From Nectonema munidae (Eukaryota > Nematomorpha > Nectonematoida > Nectonematidae): DNA of 64,000 nt. The translations under genes were made by a program, and so were the position numbers. A model generated the notes under the pieces. That model saw only the letters and a list, made by a program, of their open reading frames with translations, was not told the DNA's origin and did no database searches. Numbering within the stretch: the stretch's first letter is position 1; each line of letters opens with the position of its first letter. This document shows, piece after piece, positions 44,772-57,500 of the stretch. The stretch is from positions 255,001 through 319,000 of the forward strand of contig JAUIRK010000938.1 of assembly GCA_030549495.1 (NCBI GenBank). Reading direction: 5' to 3'.

Positions 44772-45236
44772 ATGAATGCAGAACAAATTTTGAATTATCG
44801 AAAAATTTTTCAAGCTTTTGATTTGAATGGTGACGGCTCGATACGAGGACGCGAATTGGCTCGCATTTTGAAGTTCTTGAACATCAGGGAGAGCAAGTTC
44901 AATTGCAAAGCCACTCTCACGAAATACGACGAAAATGAGGATAAAGGCTTGGAGTTTTGCGAATTCTTGAAATTGATGTACGAAAATGGAGATCCTGAGT
45001 TCGCCAAAGTGACCATCCTTTCTCAATTCACAAAAATTGACACAAACAATGACGATTTGCTCAGCAAGAACGAGTTTCAATCCTTCATCAATACACTGAG
45101 TCCTAGCAAGAAGAACGAAAGGATACAGAAGTTCTTTCAAGAAAAGTTTTGCCAGGATAAAGAATATCAAGTTGGCTTTTTGGAGTTTGCGGAGTTGCTA
45201 TTTTCAAAAAAAGATGTCTCGAAACTTCAAAGTTAA
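44772..45236 (+). CDS. Intronless EF-hand calcium-binding protein, calmodulin/troponin C-like
   Basis: 154 residues, the usual calmodulin-like length. EF-hand 1 has a canonical 12-residue loop DLNGDGSIRGRE (17-28). EF-hand 2, DENEDKGLEFCE (53-64), has the ligand positions but Lys where Gly is usual. EF-hand 3, DTNNDDLLSKNE (90-101), has Asp in the Gly position. EF-hand 4 (about 126-144) is degenerate, without the acidic loop. It should bind two to three calcium ions and act as a cytosolic calcium sensor; the target is unknown. Absence of introns suggests a retrogene or simple gene structure. AATAAA at 45275 follows the stop by 40 bp. The ORF is intact, which argues for a working gene, though it lies between transposon sequences. 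The exact family (calmodulin-like versus troponin C-like) cannot be told. Confidence 0.82.
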   Translation: MNAEQILNYRKIFQAFDLNGDGSIRGRELARILKFLNIRESKFNCKATLTKYDENEDKGLEFCEFLKLMYENGDPEFAKVTILSQFTKIDTNNDDLLSKNEFQSFINTLSPSKKNERIQKFFQEKFCQDKEYQVGFLEFAELLFSKKDVSKLQS

Positions 45237-45274
45237 AATGAAAGTGAGTGATTGCTGCTTTAAATTAAATTCAA

Positions 45275-45280
45275 AATAAA
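45275..45280 (+). promoter_or_regulatory. Poly(A) signal of the EF-hand gene
   Basis: AATAAA 39 bases after the stop codon, followed by another AATAAATTATT at about 45310. Confidence 0.6.
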
Positions 45281-45496
45281 TAAGTTATACGTGAGCTTAC
45301 AACAAACATAAATAAATTATTACAAGTTTTTATGATGCTCCATATCGATAAAGGGAACCTTTAAAAAAAGTATGTCGTTTTACACCGAGCCAAAATTTCC
45401 TTCAAATGAAGTAACTTATAGTTTTTGTCTTGTTTTCATTTTTAAATTCACTTACTTTGTATTGGTTTTCATTTAAATAATGCCAATGCTATCAAA

Positions 45497-45582
45497 AGGG
45501 GCTGAGTACAGGGTTGGTTAGATGCTGGATTCGATAACTCAAGATACTGGGTTCAATGCGGCATCAAGCTTGCTTTCCTTTC
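45497..45582 (+). repeat. tRNA-derived SINE head (family 1)
   Basis: GGTTGGTTAGATGCTGG and GGTTCAATGCGGCATCAAG; one B-box position is changed. Confidence 0.65.
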
Positions 45583-45783
45583 GATGAAAACACCCCTACC
45601 TTATAATTTAAATGTTATAACCTATTATTTACATTATGTTTTAAACTATAAATTAATACTGTAGTCAAATATTTATAAATGTGAGGTTCTATTTAAAAAA
45701 AACTTCCCTACCCAAGTAGATATATATAAATATACATCAAGTAAGACTATTGTGTTAGCTATCGTGTTGCTATCAAGTAGACT

Positions 45784-46482
45784 ATCGTGTTAGTTGAACT
45801 TTGGTGTGAAGATATCAAAGAAAAATGAACAGATAGATTCATACAATTTTTTTCTGTTTCTTCGCACATTATTTGATCTCACTTGAATCATTTAAACACT
45901 TAACTAAAATTTGAAATTTATTTTAGGGTTGTCCTGTCCTGAAGGAACAAATAATAATTACATTAAATTTAATTTTAATTTGACACACATAAATCTATTT
46001 AATTTATCTTTTTTGAGTCGTTGACTACAAAGTTTATTATTTTATGTTGTTTTTTCGGTTTGTATTGAGACAAGATGATTTTTCCAAAATGTTATTAAAA
46101 ATGCCCCAAAATTTTGTGTTGTTTAAACATAAATTAAAAGTTAAAATATTTAAAATGGAAAAATGAAATAAAAAATTTAAATCGATCAAATTTATTTCCA
46201 AGAAAACAGGAAGAAAGAACTTAAATTCATTTAGATCCTTTCCTCTCAGCATAAAAGAAGAGTGGGGACTCCTTCTGATGCTTGTAATCCAGAACCTTTA
46301 GTGGAAGGTTAAATTTTGTAAGTTAAACTTAATTATATTTAAGTATTAAGTAAAATACTGAAATATACACAAAATAAGATAATATATTATCGTGTTAGTT
46401 GAACTTTGGTGTGAAGATATCAAAGAAAAATGAACAGATAGATTCATAAAATTTTTTCTATTTGTTTGCACATTATTTGATC
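45784..46482 (+). repeat. Pair of ~95-bp direct repeats 605 bp apart
   Basis: The block beginning ATCGTGTTAGTTGAACTTTG and ending CACATTATTTGATCT occurs at 45784-45879 and again at 46389-46482, nearly identical for the first 60 bases. The 500 bp between them is AT-rich with no coding signal. It could be a local duplication or the ends of an unknown element. Confidence 0.7.
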
Positions 46483-48828
46483 TATAAAAGTTTTATCAAA
46501 TATTTTATATAAAAAATTTATATAAAATATTTGATCTATAAAAGTTTTATATAAAGATATAAAAGTAGGGTTGATGTGGCTAACAGAATGATTAACAATA
46601 CAGAAGTTACAAGTCTTGCAGAAGATGGACAAGAGCAGTCTTCTGTAATTATTTTGATTTGAGTTGTTTGAATTCATTTGATAATCGCTAAGCTTTATGC
46701 CCGGAATGACTTTCCTTACATGAAAAGTGGAGGACGAAAATTTTTTACTCTTGAGCGATGAAATTAAGGCCACATACTCCTTAAACGAACGTGAAAACAA
46801 ATCAATTTTGAAGTTTTATGCTTTTTCTGACAGTGAGCTTCATGAAGCATCGAATACCAGAGGTTAGGACGCGATCTTTATGCCGAAAAAAAGCAGAACA
46901 AAAAATCAAAGTCATTGGCAAAAACAAAAGTTAATTAAATAATTGCAAAAAAAACAAGATCAATACTAGGACGATTTGAGTAATAAATGAATTTAAATGG
47001 AGAAAGAAAAAATTTATTTGTTCCTACTACACATATATTAGAAGATATATATATTCGGCATACGATAATAACGTTGTTTGATCCATTTTTGAAGTGTTTT
47101 CTTTTATTATTTCGTACATATCAGAATTATTTCTAGAACTTTTTATTTTAAACGATGAAAGTCGCAAGCTTATAACAGAAAGTTTTGGCGCTAATCACTG
47201 ATAAAATTTATTTCAAAGCGGGACAAGATCTTAATGAACATATATTGCGCTTCAATTTATATCCAAATTGGATAGAATATTTTGCATTTTAACTCATTCA
47301 ATGATATATATTTTAATTGAACACATATTTCAAGTGAAGTCATAAAAAATTAGAGAAGCAAAAGTATAATTTATTAAAAAAACTTAAAAGAAGGTTCTTT
47401 TGGTGGTTAGGGTTGATTTGTTCGTTTTTTAGGTATATTATATCTACCCTAAACACTAATGTTCAAAAAGAGATATCTAAAAAGTCTAATTGCTTTCCAA
47501 TTATAAGTTATTTTAAGTAGCATACCTAACATGTGTAGATAATCCGTTTCGTAACTTTAAAAACATTGAGCTTCAAAAAGAGAATATTTATTATATGAGA
47601 TAAAAATAAAGAAATCATTTTCAAGGGATTAAGGTATATGCTGCATAAGACGTTTGCCTATTTTCTTTCACACACTTTTCAAAGTTTTTTTTTCTTGCTT
47701 AAATTATGTTTACGTAGATAACTCTCGCCATTTTTTCTGGTAAGAAAGTGCCGGTTAAAGGCGAGTGTTTAACCGGCACTACCTATATATATTTAACTAG
47801 TTAGTTTAAGTTAGATTTTTCGCACCCTTAAATTGAAATACAGAAAAAGTTCTTATCTCAAAAACAAATACTTTTTAGTGCTAAAATTTAATTACTCGGG
47901 TGTTACTATTCAAAACATTTTGTACAAGTCAATTTAAATGTGATATCCTTACATTTTGTTTTAGATAAAAAATAAAAAGAAAGTTGAAAAAATTACAATT
48001 CTATATTCTTCAGCATAAAATAAATTAACTTGGTAAAAAAACACAAATTTTTCTATAGGAAAAAGTTTGGCGATCACAGATCTTGCCTGTAGAATTAAAA
48101 TGTTTTCGTTTATGACGTGATGGGATATTAGTGCCGCATCAAAATATTTTTATAAACGTAGCTAATACTTTCCTACATAATTTGCATGTCAATAGAACTT
48201 AAAATAAGACAAGTTCTAAAAATGGAACTTATATTGCATACAAAACAGTTTTACATATTCATTCAAAGGCTTGTGTGGCTGATATAACTGAAAAGAAAAA
48301 ATCATTTAGAACACAATAACAGGGTAGAGAAATAAAAATACAAAATTAAAGCTATACCAAAATCGAACGAATAATAAATCGAATATTTTTTTTCAATTCT
48401 GAAAACTTATTAATTTTTATGCATGAAAATCTTTCATGTTTGAAGTTCTTAGAAGGAGCGTTCTAATTCAACTTTTGTCATGGATACCGCTCTAAAAATT
48501 CTTTTTGATTGATTTTCAAAAACTTGACAAAAGAGTATATGTACTCGCTCTCTCTAACCCATAATCTTATTAAAAACGAAAATACTGGAATATTTAGGCA
48601 AATATTTTGAATGATTTGCTGTAATTCTTGGAAGTATACATTGAAATATCGAAATGTTTATAAATGAGCCACATCACTTTTCCTATAATATTAGAGGTAT
48701 TGCTTTTGAACACATATCTCTTTGCTTAATCATATGTACATATTTGACAATTTTTTTGGAAAAAGCACAAATTATAAAAAAGTTAAAGACAATAAACTTA
48801 AATTTTAAAGAATAATATCTTACTCTTG
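46483..48828. other. AT-rich DNA, no gene recognised
   Basis: A minus-strand ORF at 46444-46800 contains a fairly protein-like stretch (KEYVALISSLKSKKF, then STFHVRKVIPGIKLSDYQ) of no family I know. The rest is AT-rich without features. Confidence 0.35.
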
Positions 48829-49415
48829 GAGGCGTGAGTAAGGTTGGTTAGATACTGGGTTTCGATAATTTAAGGTCTTGGATTCGATCCCGCATCAAGC
48901 CAACTTTCTCATAGTCAGATACAAGCGGCACAATTGTGCCTTCTCGATGAGCTTTGTTTAAACTGAGAGAGTATTTCCATAAAAGCAAGTAGTCTCAGGG
49001 AAACATTTTGATATGTCTTATTTAATAGTTTAAAAAGTCAACATTTTTATCATTAGTCTAAATTTTAAAGAAATTTAAAAAAATGTGGAATTTATATTGC
49101 TCTTACTTTTTCAATAATTAAAATATTCGTGGTAGTAAAAATCTATTATTATAATAAAACAAAAAAAATTCTTAAAAATATCACTTTTTTTGATTAAGTC
49201 ATATTTAAAATAAAGGTCTACATTTGTAGACACTTGGCTAAAACGGGTTTGTAACCTATTTTAGGATTTTAAACAACTAAACCTCAAGCGTTGTGATCAC
49301 AAACGAAATTTTCATTTATATTTTCTAATCTTGGAACTAAAGATTTTGCAACACATTTTTAAAATTAAAAATTATTGATTTTAAAAATAAAAAAACCGAA
49401 ATTATTTTAAATGTT
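48829..49415 (+). repeat. Long family 1 SINE copy (tRNA head plus body)
   Basis: The tRNA-like head (48829-48912) is followed by GGCACAATTGTGCCTTCTCG, a TTTAAACTGAGAGAGTATTT block, ACACTTGGCTAAAACGGG and a 3' part ending in ACCGAAATTATTTTAAATG. The same order occurs in reverse at 53397-52930, so the repeat unit is about 470-590 bp. The 3' end carries a 57-bp tandem duplication (49365-49480). Confidence 0.7.
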
Positions 49416-50031
49416 TGAAACTAAAAATTATTGATTTTAAAAATATAAAAACTGAAATTATTTTAAATCTTTGAAACGGATGATTTGAAAAACGGTTTTA
49501 TTTTTATAATTACACGATGGAACATATTTGGCATATGTAAAAAATTTCACATCTCCCATTGTGGAACAAAGATTGATTGAATTATCAAGGAGTTGGCGGT
49601 AAAATGAGAAAAGTGATGTTTACTCTTAAATGAAGCCACTACTAAGTAAAACATTTTAGATGGTAAACGATCCAAAAATTATTTTGTCTCTTGTTTGGCC
49701 ATTTTGGAACAAAAAAGAATGTTACCAAATGTATTTGTAAATGCAGGTATACGATTCCTTCTTTGAGACCAGGATCCTAAAGTTTCCAAGCAGATTTTGA
49801 ACACTTTGTGAGGAGCACAACTTTTATCCCGATTTCTAATTGGTACTTTAAGGTAAGCGTTTTGCCTTTGACTTCTAACATTGGATTATGTTATTGTCGT
49901 TATGATTGAATGTTTTATTTCAAATTGCTGATATGTCAACTTATGAAAGAAATTGAGTTTGGCTACTTTACTTGCATTGTCTATTTAAAAATATTTTTTA
50001 AGTTGTCTACATTTAAAATGACTTTTGTCGG

Positions 50032-50135
50032 CAGATGACCTAGTGGTAGGAACGTGGGGCATCGATCCAGATGGTGTGCGTTCGATTCCTGATTGTATCT
50101 ATCCTTTCCATCTGTCCAGCTATGGAATATTATTT
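50032..50135 (+). repeat. tRNA-derived SINE (family 2)
   Basis: GGCAGATGACCTAGTGGTAG as the A-box side and GTGCGTTCGATTCCTGATTG as the B-box side, with CCATCTGTCC closing. The remaining text between 49490 and 51290 shows nothing else recognisable. Confidence 0.6.
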
Positions 50136-51291
50136 TTTCTTTGGATGCGATATAGACAACTAAAAAAATAATAATGAATTCATTATTCACTGAAATTATG
50201 TTAAGCAGGATATAGTGTGATGTCTGTGGAAGAACTCTATTCATGAATGTAAATTTTTAAACCAGTCCATATCTGCCATTTTTAAATGTATACCGGCACA
50301 TTGGGCAAGCCGGGCATTAGCTAAACAGGTCTTAACCACATTCATTCAGTGCTCTACTTCTATATATTCATAGCCGCATATTTTTATGTGTATAAATTAT
50401 ATTGCCACAAAGAAGCAATATGAATTAAGTTTTTATTTTTGTGAAAATATTCAAATGTTTTTTTGTTTCAGCTTTGGTATAAAATACCACAATCATAAAT
50501 TTGAAATAAAAGACCTTTCATATTTTGATTCCACAATTTATATCAGAAGGACAGAAAAGGGATACTAGTTTTTATTTTCTGAAAAGTACATGGAAATATT
50601 TTTTGAGATGTTGTATAGGACGTGATACGTTCCAACTTATCTATATTTTTCTATGTTTTGACAAATTGTAAGATCACAAAGACAAAATTTCTTCAAAGTT
50701 TTTAAAGTTTCGTTCTCGAAAAAATTTATGGCTATAAATGAACAGATGGTGAAATTTAGAGGAAATTCATCCTGACGGACGTTATTCTTTTCCGCATTCA
50801 AACTTCAAACGTCAATTAACAAAAATTTATCATAAAAAACAAATTGAAAACTTCCATGTAAATGTTCAAAATGATATGAAATATACACATTATTTTAGTA
50901 GTAAAATGCTGATATTCAGTCACATATAAACTCAACCACTAAAATACTAATTTTGGAAATAACTGAACAAAAATTTCAAAGATGGCGTTAAACTGAAAAA
51001 ATTATTAAGGTTAAGATTAGAATAATTTTGTTTTAAGAGGGCGTTGTTGTATGTTGAAGAGGTATCATATGAGATAAGAGTCCATATGATGATAAGCAAA
51101 TTGATATACGTGATCATGGAATGTAGACCAAAAGACTCACTCGTTTCCACACTTGAAGGGCATGACAATATCCTAGGCTTACTTTATTCTGAACTTTTTT
51201 TACCTGTTCAAGATATAAAACCTAAGAAAAAATAACTATTAGAATTTGATTCCACTCTACGCTACTAAAAGACAAAAGAATTAAGATGCGA

Positions 51292-51297
51292 TTTATT
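51292..51297 (-). promoter_or_regulatory. Candidate poly(A) signal of the nine-exon gene
   Basis: AATAAA on the minus strand, 143 bp past the stop codon at 51442-51440. Confidence 0.5.
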
Positions 51298-51439
51298 TCT
51301 TAAAATGGATATAAAGTAGAAGGAATTTCTGTAGCAAAGAGAGAGATTAAGAAGAAAAACATTAGAGATAAAAGTTAAAAGAGAAGTTTAAATGCAAAAT
51401 AGTGAAGAGAAGAGATTGGTTATTAACAAAGTTTTGCGC

Positions 51440-51552
51440 TCATCTGCGCTTTGGTTTGATTGGCAGCCAGGTACCTTCATTATCTTTTTCTTCTTGGGCT
51501 GCGCTGTTTTGATTCCGTGTTGCATTGGAAGCCGCCATAAAGTCTTCACTCT
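51440..51552 (-). CDS. Nine-exon gene, last exon
   Basis: Acceptor CTGAATTTAAG is purine-rich and weak, but the frame is stopped just before it and opens exactly after it, completing Glu299. Encodes SEDFMAASNATRNQNSAAQE, EKDNEGTWLPIKPKRR, then TGA. The plus-strand ORF here is its shadow. Confidence 0.65.
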
Positions 51553-54500
51553 CTTAAATTCAGGGATTTTAAGTTATTTAGTTTTTCGAGTTCTACCCCG
51601 ACCTTCACAATTCGCAACAAATACCATATGTGCATATTGTTACGATCAAAGAAGATGAAATAAGAAATTACCTCCCACTCTGGCATGATTGCTGGACGGA
51701 TATGAATTACTTTCTCTAAAAAGGTAGCATAATATAGATTTTTGTAGTTATCATTACACATTTGAAAATATTTAGTGAAAAATATCCTAGTCAATCTCCA
51801 AATACTCAAAAAATACTAATTCCATTCCAAAACCCAGGCTCTGATAAAGAAAATTGGATGTTTTTAACTCAAAATGATAGAAGACAGAAATGGAAGAAAA
51901 TTTTTTATGGACTTTACTGATATTAGACACGTGAGTAGTTGCCGCGGAAAAAGACCTTATCCATCCTAATATCTGTATAACCATTTAACTAGGCAAAATC
52001 GAGCTAATCTTGATCAAATAACATTCCGAGGGGAACACGGCTCTCAATTAAAATGTCATATTAAGAAGTTTTTATTACGCACACTATAACAAAAATAAGA
52101 CGATCTTAGTGACATCTCAAAATCAAAAAAACGACTGAAGAAAATAGATCTAAAAAGAAATACACCGGATTTGGATCAGTGTATCCATCACCATCAGCAT
52201 TGGCAGAATATGAAGTGGACTTTCCAAAGCTTGAAAAGGAAACACCATATGGCTTTGGTGGAAAAGTCTTTTTCCTCGGAGCGAATCCTCTGCCATCATT
52301 TCGCCTGAAACATACGAATTTAAAGGCGGGTAGAAAACAAAATAAATTTTATGTTAGTTCTCAAAAATCTTTAATATTAAAGTCTAGAAGAGATTTTTTT
52401 ACATCCGTAAAATTGCACATGGTGAAAAAATTTGTTTTTAATTCATGTTATGTAAATCCGTATAGGTCAATTTACCACGGCCAAAATATTTACATAAAGA
52501 TTCTCTTTCCTACAAAATTTCATTCAGCCGATTTGTGATTTTAAAGAAAAATATTATACAATGAAGAATTGGCACGATACAGAGAAAAAGATTTCATAAA
52601 TAAATTGCTAAAACATTCTAAGTGTAATGTGATGCTTACCTGTTTTGATAGCGTGGAAATTTGTTTCCTCTTTGAAAGCCACCCATTTTGTCACTAAAAG
52701 AGATATAGGACATTGAAATTGTATACACTACACTTTATATATATATTTAAAATTGTAATGGACAAACGAAACAACCAATCACAATACGTTAAGAGAACTC
52801 TTTGTAGATATTAAATAAAAAGTTAAAAGCTCATTTAAAGGGACTATCATCAGGAATAATTCATTCTTATAATAATTAAACATTCGTAATTTTTGACATA
52901 ATACTAATAGTTTTATCAAAATTTATACATTGCATTTAAAATAATTTCGGTTTTTATATTTTTAAAATCAATAATTTTTAATTTTAAAAATGTGTCGCAA
53001 AATCTTTAGTTCCAAGATTAGAAAATATAGATGAAAATTTCGTTTGTGATCACAACGCTTGAGGTTTAGTTCTTTAAAATCCTAAAATAGGTTACAAACC
53101 CGTTTTAGCCAAGTGTCTACAAATGATAAAAATATTGACTTTTTAACTATTAAATAAGACATATCAAAACTTTTCCCTGAGAGTACTTGTTTTAATGGAA
53201 ATAGTCTCTCAGTTTAAACAAAGCTTTGTTTTGAACTGATATAGTATACTCATATAGGTAAAGGTACCATAGGGTGTTTTCATCGAGAAGGCACAATTGC
53301 GCCGTTGGTATCGAACTATGAGCAAAGTAGGCTTGATGCGGGATCGAACCAAAGACCTTGAGTTATCGAATCCAGCATCTAACCAACCCTACTCACCCTT
53401 AAATTTTAAGCATCTAACCACCCTACTCACACTTAAATCTCTATACTCAATACTCATATAGAGATAGTATAATCTGGAGGCTAACAACAACAACAACAAC
53501 AAGACATATCAAATAATAATAAAATGTTTTAAAAATTTGAATATATCATATTCTAATATTTTTTTTATTTTTAGTTTGATCATTTTTTATTTAATTTTTG
53601 CAATTGATATTCTCCACGTTTTTAAAATGGACCCGGAGTTATTTTATAGCAAAAGTAAACATTATCGATATTTGAGAGAAGCAATAAAAGTGTTTGAAAG
53701 TAAATCAACTCAAGCTACTAATATTGTTATAACTGGGCCACCTGAAAATGAGGTGAATTGGATGTTTTTGTAAATGAAGAGTCTGGATTTGAAAGAATTG
53801 TAGATGAAGAGTAAAATTGAAAAATGAAAAAAAAATTCCTACTTCATCGGAAAAGACTTATTAAATTTGCATTCTTTTCTTTTGTCGTATGATGAATTTG
53901 GATTATACACAGATTTTTTGGATGATATAATTAGTTTGTTAGTAGAAGAAACTTACAAATGTGGAAAGTGAGATAAAAATGATCTCTCGTTTATCATAAA
54001 CAAAAAGAATATGTTCACGTTCTTAGGTTTAATACTTCTTTTATTAACTTAATTCACTTAACTTGAATACAAAGATGATATGTCAAAGCAAGAAACCTCT
54101 TTCAAAAGTTTCAGGTGAACTACTACTCAGCAAATAAAAAGGACAGCTGAATGCCATTTGAGAAAGTATAACCAAGGTTCCTGAAATCAGAGGGGAAAAT
54201 AACCTACTCCATCTCCAAATACTCAAAAAAATACGAATCCAACTGCAAAAATAGAAGACAAAATTTTTTATAGACTCTATATCACTGATCACATGAGTAG
54301 TTGCTGTGGAAAAAGACTTTTTAGGATTTAATATCTCTCTACCCATTTAACTAGACAAAATCAAGCTAACTTTGATCAAATAACATTCCGAGGTGAAACA
54401 CGGCTTTCAATTAAAATGTCATATGAAGAAGTTTTTTTTCTTACGCACACTATAACAAAAATAAGACGATCTTAGTGACATCTCAAAATCAAAAAACGAC

Positions 54501-57500
54501 GAAAATGGCAGAAAAATAGATGTAAAAAGAATTACCCTGGATTTGGATTTCGTTCATTTCTTCTTTCAGTGTGGCCATCATCATCAGCGTTGGCAAAATA
54601 TGAAGTGGACTTTCCAACGCTTGAAAAGGAAACACCATATGGCCTTGGAGGAAAAGTGTTTGTCCTGGGAGCGAATCCTCTGCCATCATTTCGCCTGAAA
54701 CATACGAATTTAGAGGCGGAGAGAACGCAAACAAATATTCTTCAAAATAAAGTGTTTTTAAAAATAAATTCAATCAAACACATAAAATAGACAAAGATAG
54801 ATGCGTAAAAGGGTGAAACAATTGAAAATATTTTAAAAAGACCCATGGTCTCGTAGACAATTATGCAATTTTCCCATACATGAAGAAAACAACTGGATCG
54901 CAGGGTTGCCAATTTGGAGATAAATTTGCCAAATGTTGCGAGGTTCCTTTCATTTTAACTATACTTCTTTATTTTGCTTTTACGGCAAAGATTTTTTGGC
55001 GTATATAAAAATATAACATAGAAAAAAGATTTAGGGTTTTCTAATTTTTAACTTTGGATTATTTTATCGACATCAATGGCGGCGTGAGTTACGTTGGCTA
55101 GCCATTTGACTTCGATACCACAAGTTCTTGGTTTCGATTCAGAGTCAAGACTTCTTTGCCCAAAGTTCGACACCAATGGTGCAATTCTGCGTTGTGATGA
55201 AAAGACTGAACAAAGGATGTTATAACAAAAATAGATTTTGTAGAGATCTACTGTTAAAAGTAGCAGTGTAAGACAAACGCATCCATATTTCAGGTTGAAT
55301 TACTCTTAAAAATCACATTTTTGTCCGCCATGCTATTGAAGACAGGCAATGGATAATTGCATTTATGCACTATACTTATGATGCAAAATCATTAGTAAAC
55401 ATTTTTCGAAATGTTTAGCTCTACACGGTTCTCTCTAAAGCGCTTATTTTTGGACATTACCATTATGCTTTTGGTATCATCATTTAAAACTTTGATACAC
55501 TTACTTACACATTTAAATTTTATATACAATCAAAGTAAAGTCTAAAATGCCCGATCGATGTTTTAAAAATAATTCACGTTGTTCAATAACAGGCATGGCA
55601 CTAGCAAACTAAAATTTTTATTCTATCAAAAACACTTGAAGCAACTTATTTTCAATTAATATTTGGATGTTTACGCTAAAAGATTTTGCTAAACATTTGA
55701 CCTCTGCTTTACACAGTAGATTCTTTATAACAAACATAGAGCGGTCCAAGCCATGAAAGCGTGTTCTAAAGGATCTACTGGAACACGTGTTATACAACCA
55801 TAAAAAATGGAAGCCAAGAAACTGAGCTTGTTATATTGGATCCCGCGGCACAATGCATCTATTGTGTACATCCTAGACTTTATCTTATTAAAAATAAGAG
55901 GAAACTTGTTTTAATAACTGGCTCTATTAACGACCACATGCCGCAAAATGGCCAGTCTGTGTTTTTTCGCCATCAATAAGATACCTTTTCATGATTCCCT
56001 TTAGTTAGAGGGTCAGTTGTTGATTCCAGTGTGTTAATTCAAGCGGTGGATGAAGTAGGGTCCAGCGACACGAAAATTGGTCCAAAGCGATATGTAGTAA
56101 GGCATGCATTTATACATTACATAAGATATTTAAAGCGAATATTTTAAGTTAACTAAATTTCAAAGGGTATGCATCGAGTAGAATGCGCGCTACTTAATTT
56201 TCCATTAAGTAGTTTGTCTACAATAGAAAAAGCGAGACAACTTTATCGAAGAAAGGTTTCGACCACAATACTTTAATTGCAAAGAAGTTAGGCTATTATT
56301 ATTATTATTAAAGGCAGGACAGCATATTTTAAGTGATATATGTCCTATGCTATAACATATGTGATTATGGAATTAATACTAATCAAATATTTTCTTTTTC
56401 AGTTTAGCTTTTTAAATTTGAAACTTTTCTGTCATTTTTTTCAAAATAAACAAAGTCCGCGCTGTTAATGTGTCTCGCAGCCTTGGGCTAAGAAAAAATT
56501 TAATAACACATATGATAAATTAAATTCTCTTGCAATATTTACAATATTCATAGAAGTTGAGAAAAACGAAAGTAATGTACTGCGACAACGTTAGAGAAAT
56601 TGTACTGTACCAACTGATATTAACGACATGTAAGCTTCCAATTAATGATACGCAAGCCAATATATTGGCAAAAATGAATAATACGGATAAATTGCGGGTA
56701 TATCTGTGAAACACAAGTAACAAGTGAGAGAAAGAGTTGATGGAAATTTTTCTTGAATTACAACCCATTACGCTAGTTCATTTGAATTATGGGTTAAACC
56801 TACCAACAGTTGAGTTTGGGTTGGTTATACTAAAATCAAAGGATGCTGGCTCAGTTTGGGTAGGAGTTGATTTTTGGTGGATTTTGGTTTCAGAATTGCA
56901 ACCCGAGTCGTCTGCGATACATACATAGGAATTCAAATGGAAGAGAAAATAAATACCTGTTCTGAGAAAAAGTGACGTTGGTTCCTCTAGCAAAATTAGA
57001 CATTCTGTTCGGTTCCCTAAAAAAAGATTGAGATTTAGTTCTTTATAATGCTAAAATTGGTTATAAGATACACACACAGAAGTTACAAATAAAGACAATA
57101 GAAGAATAATGTTTGAGGTTACGTAGGATTTTGTAGAAAAAACATCTCAATTGATCCGATACACGAAAATCGGCATATGCGATATTTGACAACACTCTCC
57201 ACTTATAACGAATCTGCGTTATAACAAAGAGATTTTATCAGTCAAAACTGGGTTGCTTAAAATTCCCGCTATATCAAGATTTTATTATAATACAAAATTT
57301 GGAAAAAAAACTTTGTTTTTAACTAAAAAATCACTCAATTTAAATAATGTTTTGGTTTTACTATTTTAATTGATACAAAAGATTATAGGCAATTAATTAT
57401 AAATTTTAATTTTAAAGTTATAAAATGTGCATTCTTTTTTTTTTAATTTAAAATAATTTTTTAGAAAAATTCATAATGCGTATGAATATTAACTGATACC

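Noticed and set aside
44682-45170. 162-residue minus-strand ORF
   Set aside because: Antisense shadow of the EF-hand gene, which has clear calcium loops in the plus frame.
45784-46482. Direct repeats as LTRs of a retrotransposon
   Set aside because: The repeats are only about 95 bp, and nothing between or around them resembles a primer-binding site, polypurine tract or gag/pol.
51392-51658. Plus-strand 88-residue ORF with hydrophobic core
   Set aside because: It is the shadow of the last exon of the minus-strand gene, whose frame and splice phase are supported by eight junctions.
52179-52538. Plus-strand ORF sharing SALAEYEVDFPKLEKETPYG with 54569-54790
   Set aside because: The likeness is real, but it comes from the duplicated minus-strand exons 7 and 5. 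The minus frame has acceptors, donors and matching phase; the plus frame has none.
48829-53397. Inverted SINE pair promoting circular RNA of exons 6-9
   Set aside because: The 48829 copy lies beyond the likely poly(A) site at 51292, so it would not be in the same transcript.
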